Assembly (NCBI GenBank): GCA_965276675.1
Contig: OZ255624.1
Span: forward strand, 2,852,001 to 2,916,000
Direction: 5' to 3'
Source of the DNA: G965276675 sp965276675
GTDB lineage: Bacteria; Acidobacteriota; Terriglobia; Terriglobales; Acidobacteriaceae
Length of the DNA stretch: 64,000 nucleotides
Part shown: positions 19,657 to 28,417 of the stretch, one piece after another
Layout: each line of letters begins with the position of its first letter
How positions within the stretch are numbered: position 1 is the first letter of the stretch
The notes under the pieces: generated by a model
What the model was told of the DNA's origin: nothing
What the model saw: only the letters and a program-made list of their open reading frames with translations
Databases searched by the model: none
Program-made: the position numbers and the translations under genes

Positions 19657-20550
19657 ATGACCAACAGCCCCATACACGACGCGACCTGGCGAGACACTCT
19701 CTCCTCTGCCTCTCTCAAGCTGCCCGCCATCGCCGCCCTCTTTCTGTGGTCCGTCGTGCCTCTCCTCATGACTCTCTGGTTCTCCTTCCGTCGTTATAAC
19801 CTGATGGAGCCCGACCGCACGGGCTTCGACGGCCTCGGCAACTACCGTTACCTCCTCACCGATCCCAGCCTGGCACTCGCCATCGGCAACACCATCCTCC
19901 TCGTCGCCTCTGTCCTCATCATCACTATCGGTCTTGGCACCCTTCTAGCCGTTCTCTACGACCAGGAGTTCTTCGGCCGCGGCATCGCCCGCGTCCTCGT
20001 GCTCGCGCCCTTCTTCGTCATGCCTACCGTCAGCGCACTCGTCTGGAAGAACATGATGATGCACCCCGACTACGGCTTCCTCGCCTTCCTGATGCGTTCC
20101 ATCGGCCTCAAGCCCATCGACTGGTTCGCGGTCGCGCCCCTCACCTCCATCATCGTCATCGTCTCCTGGCAGTGGCTACCCTTCGCCGTCCTCACCCTTC
20201 TCACCGCGATCCAGTCCCTTGACGCTGAACGCAAGGAAGCCGCGCGCATGGACGGAGCCGGACCCGTCGCAATCTTCCGCCATATCCTCTTGCCCCACCT
20301 CGGCCGGGCCATCTCCGCGACCATCATGATCGAGACCATCTTCCTGCTCGGCATCTTCGCGGAGATCTACGTCACTACCTCTGGCGGCCCCGGCTTCGCC
20401 TCCACCAACCTGTCCTTCCTCATCTACCGCTACGCTCTCCTCGAGTACGACATCGGCGGAGCCTCCGTCGCCGGCCTCGTCGCCATCCTGGTCGCCAACG
20501 TCCTCGCCTTCTTCCTGATGCGCTCGTTCGCACACAATCTGGACGCATAA
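19657..20550 (+). CDS. smoF: Polyol ABC transporter permease 1
   Basis: A 297-residue inner-membrane permease of the binding-protein-dependent class with six hydrophobic segments. It has the cytoplasmic EAA loop that docks on the ATPase (KEAARMDGAGPVAIFRHILL, about residues 197-216). It starts 9 bases after the binding-protein stop and 9 bases before the second permease. MalF/UgpA-type topology without the long periplasmic loop is usual for sugar importers. Specificity is inferred from the neighbouring mannitol dehydrogenase. Confidence 0.92.
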   Translation: MTNSPIHDATWRDTLSSASLKLPAIAALFLWSVVPLLMTLWFSFRRYNLMEPDRTGFDGLGNYRYLLTDPSLALAIGNTILLVASVLIITIGLGTLLAVLYDQEFFGRGIARVLVLAPFFVMPTVSALVWKNMMMHPDYGFLAFLMRSIGLKPIDWFAVAPLTSIIVIVSWQWLPFAVLTLLTAIQSLDAERKEAARMDGAGPVAIFRHILLPHLGRAISATIMIETIFLLGIFAEIYVTTSGGPGFASTNLSFLIYRYALLEYDIGGASVAGLVAILVANVLAFFLMRSFAHNLDA

Positions 20551-20559
20551 CGGATATCT

Positions 20560-21384
20560 ATGCTCTCTGCAAACCTCCTTAAGAAACTCGCGATGACGTT
20601 CCTCGGCTGGGCAGCCGCGCTTCTCATCTCTTTCCCAGTCTTCTGGCTGGCCCTCACCAGCTTCAAGACCGAAACGGAAGCCATCTCGCGCATTCCCCAC
20701 CTCTTCTTCCAGGCAACGCTCCAAAACTATCTGGCCGTGCAGGAGCGGTCCAGCTACCTTCACTACGCCTGGAATAGCGTCGTCGTCTCCCTGGGCTCTA
20801 CCATGGTCGCGCTTGCCCTAGCCATCCCTTGCGCCTATGCCCTGGCCTTCCTGCCAACGAAACGCACCCGCACCACCCTGCTCTGGATGCTCTCGACCAA
20901 GATGATGCCGTCCGTCGGCGTGCTCGTCCCCATCTACCTCATCTTCCGTGAAGCCGGCCTGCTCGACACCCGCACAGGCCTCCTCCTCATCGACGCACTC
21001 CTCAACCTGCCCATCATCGTCTGGATGCTCTACACCTTCTTCAAAGAGGTCCCACGCGATATCCTCGAAGCCGCCCGCATGGACGGCGCCGGCCCCCTTC
21101 GCGAGCTATACAACCTGCTCCTGCCCCTCTCGATGCCCGGCATCGTCTCCACTAGTCTCCTCGCCATCATTCTCGCCTGGAACGAAGCCTTCTGGAGCCT
21201 CACCCTCACCGCCGCAAAAGCAGCTCCCCTCACCGCCTTCATCGCTTCCTTCTCCAGCCCAGAAGGCCTCTTCTACGCCAAGCTCTCGGCCGCCTCCACC
21301 ATGGCCATCGCACCCATCGTCATCCTTGGCTGGCTGAGTCAGAAGCAGCTGGTCCGAGGCCTCACCTTCGGAGCTGTCCGGTAA
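20560..21384 (+). CDS. smoG: Polyol ABC transporter permease 2
   Basis: A 274-residue inner-membrane permease of the MalG class, the second half of the heterodimeric channel. The N-terminal helix is followed by FPVFWLALTSFKTETEAIS, a conserved MalG-type segment. The EAA loop EAARMDGAGPLRELYNLLL is at about residues 168-186. It is spaced 9 bases from the first permease and 45 bases from the ATPase gene, within one operon. Confidence 0.92.
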   Translation: MLSANLLKKLAMTFLGWAAALLISFPVFWLALTSFKTETEAISRIPHLFFQATLQNYLAVQERSSYLHYAWNSVVVSLGSTMVALALAIPCAYALAFLPTKRTRTTLLWMLSTKMMPSVGVLVPIYLIFREAGLLDTRTGLLLIDALLNLPIIVWMLYTFFKEVPRDILEAARMDGAGPLRELYNLLLPLSMPGIVSTSLLAIILAWNEAFWSLTLTAAKAAPLTAFIASFSSPEGLFYAKLSAASTMAIAPIVILGWLSQKQLVRGLTFGAVR

Positions 21385-21429
21385 AGAGCCTTTCAGCAAG
21401 AGCATCGTGGTAAGAACGAGGAAGCGATC

Positions 21430-22554
21430 ATGGCAACAGTCCAGCTCAACCAGGTCCGCAAGAGCTTCGACTCCAGCGAGGTCATCAAGGGAGTCGATCT
21501 CACCATTCACGATCGTGAGCTGACCGTCTTCGTCGGACCTTCCGGCTGCGGCAAATCGACTCTCCTGCGTCTCATCGCCGGCCTCGAAGAGATCACCTCG
21601 GGCGACCTCCTGATCGACGGCCAGCGAACGAACGACGTACCCCCTGCCCGGCGCGGCCTCGCCCTCGTCTTCCAGAGCTACGCCCTCTACCCACACATGA
21701 ACGTAGCTGAAAACATGTCCTTCAGCCTCAAACTGGCAGGCATCCCCAAGGCGGAACGCCAGCAGAAGGTTCTAGAAGCCGCCCGCATCTTGAATCTCGA
21801 GACCTATCTTGACCGCAAGCCGAAGGAACTTTCAGGAGGCCAGCGCCAACGCGTCGCCATCGGACGAGCGATCGTCCGCAATCCCAAGGTCTTCCTCTTC
21901 GATGAACCTCTCTCGAACCTTGACGCCGCCCTTCGCGTCCGCATGCGTCTCGAGCTCACCCGCCTCCATCGCCAGCTGGGCGCGACCATGATCTACGTCA
22001 CCCACGACCAGGTAGAAGCCATGACCATGGCCGATCGCATCGTCGTCCTCCGTGCAGGCATTGTGGAACAGGTCGGCTCCCCCATGGACCTCTACCGGAA
22101 TCCGCGCAATCTCTTCGTAGCCGGCTTCATCGGCTCACCCCGCATGAACTTCCTCGAAGCCGTGGTCCAGCAAACCAAATCATCCGGAATCATGGTCACT
22201 CTGGGCCACACCATAACCCTGGACGTACCCACCGCCTCTGAAGGCTTCCAGCCCGGGCACAAACTGACTTTGGGCATCCGCCCCGAGCACATCATTCTCG
22301 CAGCCTCTAACGGGAATGCCCTTCCCGCACAAGTACAAGCCGTCGAGCATCTAGGCAGCGAAAGCTATCTCCATCTTCAAATCGAATCCGGCGAGCTTCT
22401 CACAATAAGGATCAACGGAGAAACTCAACTTCTTCCAGATCAGCAAATTCACCTGAACCTCGATCCCAGATTCCTTCATCTCTTCGATGAGAACGGTGAC
22501 ACTATGCGACCCACCGGCGCGAGCTCATCTCCCCCACTCGATGCTCGCTTCTAG
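21430..22554 (+). CDS. smoK: Polyol ABC transporter ATP-binding protein
   Basis: A 374-residue MalK/UgpC-type ATPase that powers import. It has Walker A GPSGCGKST (about residues 36-44), the Q-loop in VFQSYALYPHM and the signature LSGGQRQRVAIGRAIV. Walker B follows as VFLFDEPLSNLD, and the switch His sits in THDQVEAMTMADRI. A C-terminal TOBE domain occupies about residues 240-360, as in importer ATPases with regulatory tails. It lies between the permeases and mannitol dehydrogenase and is expected to be the operon-specific ATPase. Other MalK-like assignments are possible on sequence alone. Confidence 0.93.
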   Translation: MATVQLNQVRKSFDSSEVIKGVDLTIHDRELTVFVGPSGCGKSTLLRLIAGLEEITSGDLLIDGQRTNDVPPARRGLALVFQSYALYPHMNVAENMSFSLKLAGIPKAERQQKVLEAARILNLETYLDRKPKELSGGQRQRVAIGRAIVRNPKVFLFDEPLSNLDAALRVRMRLELTRLHRQLGATMIYVTHDQVEAMTMADRIVVLRAGIVEQVGSPMDLYRNPRNLFVAGFIGSPRMNFLEAVVQQTKSSGIMVTLGHTITLDVPTASEGFQPGHKLTLGIRPEHIILAASNGNALPAQVQAVEHLGSESYLHLQIESGELLTIRINGETQLLPDQQIHLNLDPRFLHLFDENGDTMRPTGASSSPPLDARF

Positions 22555-22721
22555 GTACCCCAAATGCAGTCTTGTATCTCTCTGGTACGGGCAAGGAATC
22601 TAGGACATGCTCTCCTTTTTCGGCCTCAGCTCTAAACAGAAAGCGAAGATCAATCGCTAGACATTGGTGGAACGGCACCACAAGTACGCCGCTACACCAA
22701 TTCACCAAGGAAGGTACCCCG

Positions 22722-24215
22722 ATGCCAGAACTTCCCGCTACGAGACTGAGCGCCGCAACTCTGCCAAGCCTTCGGCCTGAGATCCAGATCCCCACCTACG
22801 ACCGCCGCTACCTGCTCCCCCACACCCTACACATAGGCGTAGGCAGCTTCCACCGAGCTCACCAAGCCCTTTACCTCGACGACCTCCTCGCTATGCCAGA
22901 CACAGAGCGCTGGGGCGAGTGCGGCATAGGCGTCCTCAAAACCGACGACCGCATGAGAAATGCCCTCGAATCCCAGGACCACCTCTACACTCTCGTCGAG
23001 CGCAGCGCCACCGCCCAGTCCGCTCGCGTCATCGGCTCCATCATCGACTACATCTACGCCCCTGAAGGCAGCGAGTCGGCCATAGAAAGGATGGCCGCTC
23101 CCCACACCCGCATCGTCTCCCTCACCATCACCGAGGGCGGTTACTTCATCGACGAAGGCACCGGCGATTTCCTAGCAGACCATCCCATCATCCAGCACGA
23201 CCTTCACCAACTCGACCAGCCCGCCTCCTCCATAGGCCTCATCGCAGAAGCATTGGACCGCCGCCGCAAACGCGGCCTCCCGCCTTTCACCGTCATGTCC
23301 TGCGACAACTTGCAGGAGAACGGTCATGTCATCAGCAAGGTCCTGCGCGCCTATACAAGCCTGAGCAATCCCGCTCTCGAGCAGTGGATCGCCGCCAACG
23401 TAGCCTTCCCGAACAGCATGGTCGACAGAATCACCCCTGCAACCACCCCCGCCGACATCGCTTGGGTCGCAAGCCGCTTCGGCATCGACGACGCATGGCC
23501 CGTCGTCACCGAGCCCTTCCGCCAGTGGGTCATCGAAGACACCTTCTCGAACGGCCGCCCGCTGTGGGAGCGCGTCGGCGCACAGTTCACCTCGGACGTT
23601 GCCTCCTACGAGATCATGAAAATGCGGCTTCTCAACGGCAGTCACCTCGCCATGGCCTACCTCGGTGCACTGACCGGATTCACCTATGTGCAGGACGTCA
23701 TGGCCGACCCCCTTTTTGTCTCCTTCATCGAGAGCTTCATGGAAGAGGTCACACCCGTCGTCCCCAGGATCCCAGGCACCTCCGTAACCGAGTACAAGCA
23801 GACTCTCCTCGAGCGCTTCTCGAACCCCACCATCAACGACCAGGTCACCCGCATCTGCTCTGAGGGCTCGGCGAAAATACCCAAGTGGCTCCTGCCCTCA
23901 ATCCAGCAACTGCTAGATAAAGGCGCCCCCACCCATCTGCTGAGTCTCGTAATCGCCAGCTGGATCTTCTACCTCGGCCAAGGCGTAGACCAGAGCGGCC
24001 GCGCTTTGGACATTGTCGACGCACGAGCCACAGAACTTACCCGCCTCGCCAAAGAAGCCGGTCCCGATCCCCGCCCCATTCTGGCACTCAAATCGATCTT
24101 CGGAGAGCGGCTACCCGCAAACCCAGGATTTGTTCTCGCCGTAGAAACCGCCCTGCACATGCTTTCGAGCATCGGCGCACTCGCCACGGTCCGCAGGTAT
24201 ATTGCCCATCCTTAA
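22722..24215 (+). CDS. mtlK: Mannitol 2-dehydrogenase (polyol-specific long-chain family)
   Basis: Oxidises D-mannitol to D-fructose with NAD+ in the cytoplasm. The 497-residue product matches the long-chain polyol dehydrogenase family: HIGVGSFHRAHQALYLDDL near the N-terminus, the middle segment FPNSMVDRITPATTPADI, and the catalytic-lysine region KMRLLNGSHLAMAYLG. The ATG at 22722, preceded by AAGGAAGGT, was chosen over an upstream in-frame ATG at 22572, whose extra residues show no homology. As last gene of the importer operon it defines the likely substrate. No fructokinase or regulator is encoded alongside. Confidence 0.94.
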   Translation: MPELPATRLSAATLPSLRPEIQIPTYDRRYLLPHTLHIGVGSFHRAHQALYLDDLLAMPDTERWGECGIGVLKTDDRMRNALESQDHLYTLVERSATAQSARVIGSIIDYIYAPEGSESAIERMAAPHTRIVSLTITEGGYFIDEGTGDFLADHPIIQHDLHQLDQPASSIGLIAEALDRRRKRGLPPFTVMSCDNLQENGHVISKVLRAYTSLSNPALEQWIAANVAFPNSMVDRITPATTPADIAWVASRFGIDDAWPVVTEPFRQWVIEDTFSNGRPLWERVGAQFTSDVASYEIMKMRLLNGSHLAMAYLGALTGFTYVQDVMADPLFVSFIESFMEEVTPVVPRIPGTSVTEYKQTLLERFSNPTINDQVTRICSEGSAKIPKWLLPSIQQLLDKGAPTHLLSLVIASWIFYLGQGVDQSGRALDIVDARATELTRLAKEAGPDPRPILALKSIFGERLPANPGFVLAVETALHMLSSIGALATVRRYIAHP

Positions 24216-24399
24216 CAAAATTCGGCCTTGAGACCATCCTTCTGGCACATTGTGCACAAAGTAACGACCGCGAACACGAGGATCGCTTCTTGTCTTCGAC
24301 CCATAACGTGGACTGTTTCGGCTGCCAGTGAGCGGCGCGACGGCCGCCTTCTATCCTCGCTCGTCGCTGCGAAGGGGAAATTATGGCCCCCGGCGTGCT

Positions 24400-24502
24400 C
24401 CAGGTCCACCACGGCATGCGGAGATCGCGCCAGCGCCTCCAGGATGGCGAAGCGTGTAGGGTCGCCGATAGCCGCAAGCTGCGAGTTTAGGTAAGTCGTC
24501 AC
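24400..24502 (-). pseudogene. Truncated arsR copy
   Basis: The first 34 codons match the intact ArsR at 4692-5054 (MTTYLNSQLAAIGDPTRFAI and on to HAVVDLE); homology then stops and the frame runs into unrelated sequence until 24212. The helix-turn-helix is missing, so the product cannot bind DNA as ArsR does. The GTG start and one palindrome of the operator are preserved. Confidence 0.85.
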
Positions 24503-24609
24503 TAACGTAAGCTAATGCTTACTAACGCGCCGGTCAAGCGGAAGTGAGATGCCGCGCATTTTTAAGCGCAGACATCGGCAGGTAAGAGATGCGTTATGCG
24601 GGAGAACTG
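24400..24609. repeat. Right copy of the ~210-bp direct repeat
   Basis: Matches 4952-5163 in the same orientation at about 90 percent identity by eye. It starts inside the arsR remnant, includes the palindrome GTAAGC-TAAT-GCTTAC at 24507-24522, and ends ten bases before the 3' end of tRNA-Val. Confidence 0.9.
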
Positions 24610-24618
24610 CTGGGGAGA

Positions 24619-24695
<77 letters not shown>

Positions 24696-24838
24696 ATCGC
24701 GTGGGAAACACCGGCACGGTACCTCTGAGTGTATGGAAGGCTGCTTCCACGGTCAATGCCATCGTGCGCGCCAGAGATTTCACGGCATCTGCATCCAAGC
24801 AGGCAAGTAAACTCTCGCTTATTCGTAGAAAGCAGCTC

Positions 24839-26158
24839 ATGACGACGCCAGCCTTTATGTTCGCCACCGGCATTGAGAACAGTTACCCCACCATTCAAAA
24901 TGGCCGTGTGCGCGTGGACGAGATGGATAAATGCGGCCATTACAAGCACTGGCGCAGGGACTTCGAGTTGGTGAGCGAGATGGGCATTTACTTTCTGCGC
25001 TATGGACCGCCCCTCCACACCACCTTTCTCGGACCCGGAAAGTACGACTGGTCCTTTGCGGATGCGACCTTTGCCGATCTGCGCTCCCGCGACATCGTGC
25101 CCATCGTGGATCTGTGTCACTTTGGCGTGCCGGACTGGATCGGCGACTTTCAAAACGGAGACTTCCCCGATCTCTTCGCCGCCTACGCGCGCGCCTTTGC
25201 CGAACGCTATCCGTGGGTCCAGCTCTATACGCCGATCAACGAGATGTCTATCTGCGCCATCTTTTCCGGCCGCTTCGGCTGGTGGAACGAGCAGCTCTCG
25301 AGCGAACGTGGACATGTCACCGCGCTGAAGCACATCGTGCGGGCGAACGTGCTCGCCATGCATGCCATTCTGAAGCTGCGGCCCGACGCGCTATTCATCC
25401 AGAGCGAGTCGTCGGAGTACTTCCACGCCATGAGCACAAAGGCCATCAAGCCAGCGGAGGTCCTGAACGCCCAGCGGTTTCTCTCGCTCGATCTGAATTA
25501 CGGCCGGCGCGTGAACAGCGAGATGTACCAGTACCTGCTGGACAATGGGATGACGCGGGAAGAGTACGAGTTTTTCCTCAAGCACAATCTTAAGCACCAC
25601 TGCATCATGGGCACCGACTATTACTGGACAAACGAGCACCGTGTAGACAGCGAGGGCCTGACGGTCGCATCGGGCGAGGTCTTCGGCTATGCAGAGATTA
25701 CCCGTCAGTACTACAACCGCTACAAACTGCCGGTCATGCACACCGAGACGAACTATACAGAAGGCCCCACCGGAGAAGAGGCCGTGAACTGGCTCTGGAA
25801 GGAGTGGGCCAATGTGCTCAACCTGCGTAACGCCGGCATTCCAATCGTAGGCTTCACCTGGTATTCACTGACCGATCAAGTGGACTGGGATGTGGCCCTG
25901 CGGGAAGACCGGGGCACGGTGAATGCGCTCGGTCTGTACGATCTGGAGCGCAAGATACGACCAGTGGGCAAGGTGTATAAGCAGCTGATTGCGGACTGGG
26001 GCGAGGTCTTGCCCACACAGAGTCTGTGTCTCACGCTGCCGATCGACTGCCCCGAGGATCACCACGGAGAAAGCGACTTCGATCTGCGAGCGCAGCTGCG
26101 CCTTCAAGCAATGCGCTCGCATACGCGGCTCTCTTCCGAACGCCGGAGTTCGCATTGA
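24839..26158 (+). CDS. Glycoside hydrolase family 1-like protein
   Basis: A 439-residue TIM-barrel protein resembling family 1 beta-glycosidases. The likely acid/base is the Glu in LYTPINEM and the likely nucleophile the Glu in VMHTETNY; both are on strand ends where retaining GH-A clan enzymes carry them. No signal peptide is seen, so it is probably cytoplasmic. The ATG at 24839 begins MTTPAFMFATGIENSYP; upstream in-frame residues read through the region beside tRNA-Val and were excluded. It precedes a YdjC-type deacetylase by 25 bases. The substrate is unknown. Confidence 0.82.
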   Translation: MTTPAFMFATGIENSYPTIQNGRVRVDEMDKCGHYKHWRRDFELVSEMGIYFLRYGPPLHTTFLGPGKYDWSFADATFADLRSRDIVPIVDLCHFGVPDWIGDFQNGDFPDLFAAYARAFAERYPWVQLYTPINEMSICAIFSGRFGWWNEQLSSERGHVTALKHIVRANVLAMHAILKLRPDALFIQSESSEYFHAMSTKAIKPAEVLNAQRFLSLDLNYGRRVNSEMYQYLLDNGMTREEYEFFLKHNLKHHCIMGTDYYWTNEHRVDSEGLTVASGEVFGYAEITRQYYNRYKLPVMHTETNYTEGPTGEEAVNWLWKEWANVLNLRNAGIPIVGFTWYSLTDQVDWDVALREDRGTVNALGLYDLERKIRPVGKVYKQLIADWGEVLPTQSLCLTLPIDCPEDHHGESDFDLRAQLRLQAMRSHTRLSSERRSSH

Positions 26159-26183
26159 TGCATGCACGACCGAACGGTGCTCG

Positions 26184-27053
26184 ATGAACTTCCCAGATGA
26201 AGCTCACCAGCGCCGCCTCCTTATCGTGAATGCTGACGACTTCGGCGTTGCTCCCGGCGTGAACAAGGCCATCCTCGATCTGAATGAGGCAGGAGTGCTC
26301 ACCTCCGCGACATTGATGGCCACGGGGAGTGAATTCCGCGCCGCCGTGCATGGCGCCTTTGTGCAACCATCGCTTTCGGTTGGCTGCCATGTGATGCTCA
26401 TCGATGGCAGGCCTGCACTGCATTCCTCGGAGATCCCGACTCTCGCCGGACCTTCGGGCTTTCGTCCCACCCTGGGCCTGTTTGTCGGCGATCTGCTCCG
26501 CGGTCGCATCCGTGAAGCCGATATCGAGCGAGAGGCGGTTGCCCAGATCACTCGCGTGCAGTCCGCCGGCATTACCGTCACGCATGTGGACACGCACAAG
26601 CACACGCACATGTTTCCGCGTGTACTCCAGCCATTGTTGCGGGCCGCGGAGCAGTGCGGCGTCCGCGCGATCCGCAACCCGTTTGAGCCTGTGTGGGCGA
26701 TGCACGCCACATCGAATGCTCCCTGGCAACGCCGCCTTCAGGTGCGGGCTCTCCACCTGTGGCACGGCAGCTTTCGACGCGCGGTAAGCAGCGCAGGATT
26801 CGTCACCACCGATGGGGCATTCGGGATCCTCGCCACCGGCACGCTCGACACCCAAACCCTTGACCGACTGATCAGCGCGATGCCGGATGGTTCATGGGAG
26901 CTCGTCTGTCATCCGGGATACCCCGATGCGGCACTGAAGGCGTCCCGCACCCGGCTGATCGGCACGCGCGAGACGGAGCGCAACGCGCTCCTTCAGGTGA
27001 TCCCGAACATGCCCGATCTTGCCCTGATCGGCTTTCAGCAGCTCGCTCCCTGA
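26184..27053 (+). CDS. YdjC/HpnK-type carbohydrate deacetylase
   Basis: A 289-residue metal-dependent hydrolase that removes acetyl groups from N-acetylated sugars. The motif IVNADDFGVAPGVNKAI (about residues 14-30) supplies the catalytic and metal-binding Asp pair, and THVDTHKHTHMFP supplies metal-binding His residues. The start at 26184 (MNFPDEAHQRR) was chosen because the homologous region begins at once; the longer frame overlaps the preceding gene. It is followed after 84 bases by bshA. HpnK-like, ChbG-like or another sugar specificity cannot be separated by eye. Confidence 0.87.
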   Translation: MNFPDEAHQRRLLIVNADDFGVAPGVNKAILDLNEAGVLTSATLMATGSEFRAAVHGAFVQPSLSVGCHVMLIDGRPALHSSEIPTLAGPSGFRPTLGLFVGDLLRGRIREADIEREAVAQITRVQSAGITVTHVDTHKHTHMFPRVLQPLLRAAEQCGVRAIRNPFEPVWAMHATSNAPWQRRLQVRALHLWHGSFRRAVSSAGFVTTDGAFGILATGTLDTQTLDRLISAMPDGSWELVCHPGYPDAALKASRTRLIGTRETERNALLQVIPNMPDLALIGFQQLAP

Positions 27054-27137
27054 ATCCTCTATGCTCGGTGGCGCGTCCAACGTGTGACTCAGACGTCTTA
27101 TCAGCAGTGCCCGAACAGCCAGTACCGAGCAGCCATT

Positions 27138-28298
27138 ATGAAGATCGGCATCACCTGTTACCCGACGTACGGCGGAAGTGGCGTGGTTGCGACCGAGCTC
27201 GGCATTGAGCTCGCGGCGCGCGGCCATCAGATCCACTTCATCACCTATTCACAGCCGTTTCGGCTGACCGGACGCGAGGAGGGCATCTTCTACCACGAGG
27301 TGCCGGTTTCCAATTACCCTCTCTTCCAATTCCCGCCGTACTCGCTGGCGCTCGCCACGCGCATGTCGGAGGTGGCGGAATACTACGATCTCGATCTCCT
27401 TCATGTGCACTATGCAATCCCCCACGCGCTCAGCGCCCTGCTGGCACGGCAGATGTGCGCAACGCACAATCGTCGCCTGCCGTTCATTACCACGCTTCAC
27501 GGAACGGATGTGACCCTGGTCGGCATGGATCGTTCGTACTTGCCTATCACGCGCTTCGGTATTGAGCAGAGCGACGGCGTAACAGCGATCTCCAACTACT
27601 TGCGCGAAAAGACCCTTACCGACTTCGGCATCGAGCGTCCGATTGAGGTGATCCCGAACTTCGTCAACTGCGATGTCTACGCGCCGGTAGAGGGCGACCG
27701 CGCAGCTGCCCGCGCCTCGTATGCTGCCTGCGCGCCGCACATTCCTTTGGATGGCAAGTTGCTCGTGCACCTGTCGAATTTCCGGCCCGTCAAGCGCATT
27801 CAGGATGCGGTAGAGGTCTTTGCCCGCGTGGCGCAAAAGGTGCCGGCGCACCTGCTGCTGGTGGGCGATGGCCCGGAGCGTTCGCTGGCGGAGCAGCTCT
27901 CCTTCAGCAAAGGCATTCGCGACCGCGTTCACTTCCTCGGCAAGCTAGAGAGCGTGTCGGAGCTGCTGCCCCTCACGGACCTGATGCTGCTGCCGAGCGA
28001 GCTAGAGTCATTTGGCTTGGCTGCGCTGGAAGCCATGGCCTGCCGCGTTCCTGCGATCGCAACCGAGGTGGGCGGCGTGCCGGAGTTGATCGACAACGGG
28101 CGCACCGGCTGTCTGTTCGCCGTGGGCGACGTGGCGGGAATGGCGTCTGCGGCAATTGCACTGCTCACCGACGATGCCAAGCTGAAGGCCATGGGCGCCG
28201 CCGCCCGTCAGACTGCCCAGCAGCGCTTCTGCGCCTCCCAGATCATCCCGATCTACGAGCGGTACTACGAACGCGTGCTCGCTGGAAAAGGCGCATGA
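27138..28298 (+). CDS. bshA: N-acetyl-alpha-D-glucosaminyl L-malate synthase
   Basis: First enzyme of bacillithiol synthesis: transfers GlcNAc from UDP-GlcNAc to L-malate. The 386-residue GT4 protein begins MKIGITCYPTYGGSGVVATE, the BshA hallmark, followed by HVHYAIPHALSA and ITTLHGTDVTLVG. The donor-binding motif sits near the C-terminus (EVGGVPELIDNG). ATG 27138 was preferred to a longer frame from 27084, which adds non-homologous residues. It sits 84 bases after a sugar deacetylase gene. Confidence 0.93.
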   Translation: MKIGITCYPTYGGSGVVATELGIELAARGHQIHFITYSQPFRLTGREEGIFYHEVPVSNYPLFQFPPYSLALATRMSEVAEYYDLDLLHVHYAIPHALSALLARQMCATHNRRLPFITTLHGTDVTLVGMDRSYLPITRFGIEQSDGVTAISNYLREKTLTDFGIERPIEVIPNFVNCDVYAPVEGDRAAARASYAACAPHIPLDGKLLVHLSNFRPVKRIQDAVEVFARVAQKVPAHLLLVGDGPERSLAEQLSFSKGIRDRVHFLGKLESVSELLPLTDLMLLPSELESFGLAALEAMACRVPAIATEVGGVPELIDNGRTGCLFAVGDVAGMASAAIALLTDDAKLKAMGAAARQTAQQRFCASQIIPIYERYYERVLAGKGA

Positions 28299-28313
28299 GA
28301 TCGCAGGCGCCGT

Positions 28314-28406
28314 ATGTCAGCGGAGTGCGATAACTTCCGCACGCAGATCACCATCAACATTCCCGACCAGCTCGCCACGCTGGCGCAAATCAATGGCTTA
28401 GGATGA
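28314..28406 (+). other. Possible 30-codon remnant resembling an antitoxin N-terminus
   Basis: A short frame reads MSAECDNFRTQITINIPDQL and ends after 30 codons. The TITINIP strand resembles the start of ribbon- or AbrB-type antitoxins, but there is no ribosome-binding site and no toxin beside it. It could be chance sequence between bshA and the convergent MATE gene. Confidence 0.2.
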
Positions 28407-28417
28407 CTGGCCCGGCG

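Noticed and set aside
24212..24502. A complete second ArsR protein
   Set aside because: Only the first 34 codons match; the rest is unrelated and lacks the DNA-binding helix, so it is called a remnant.
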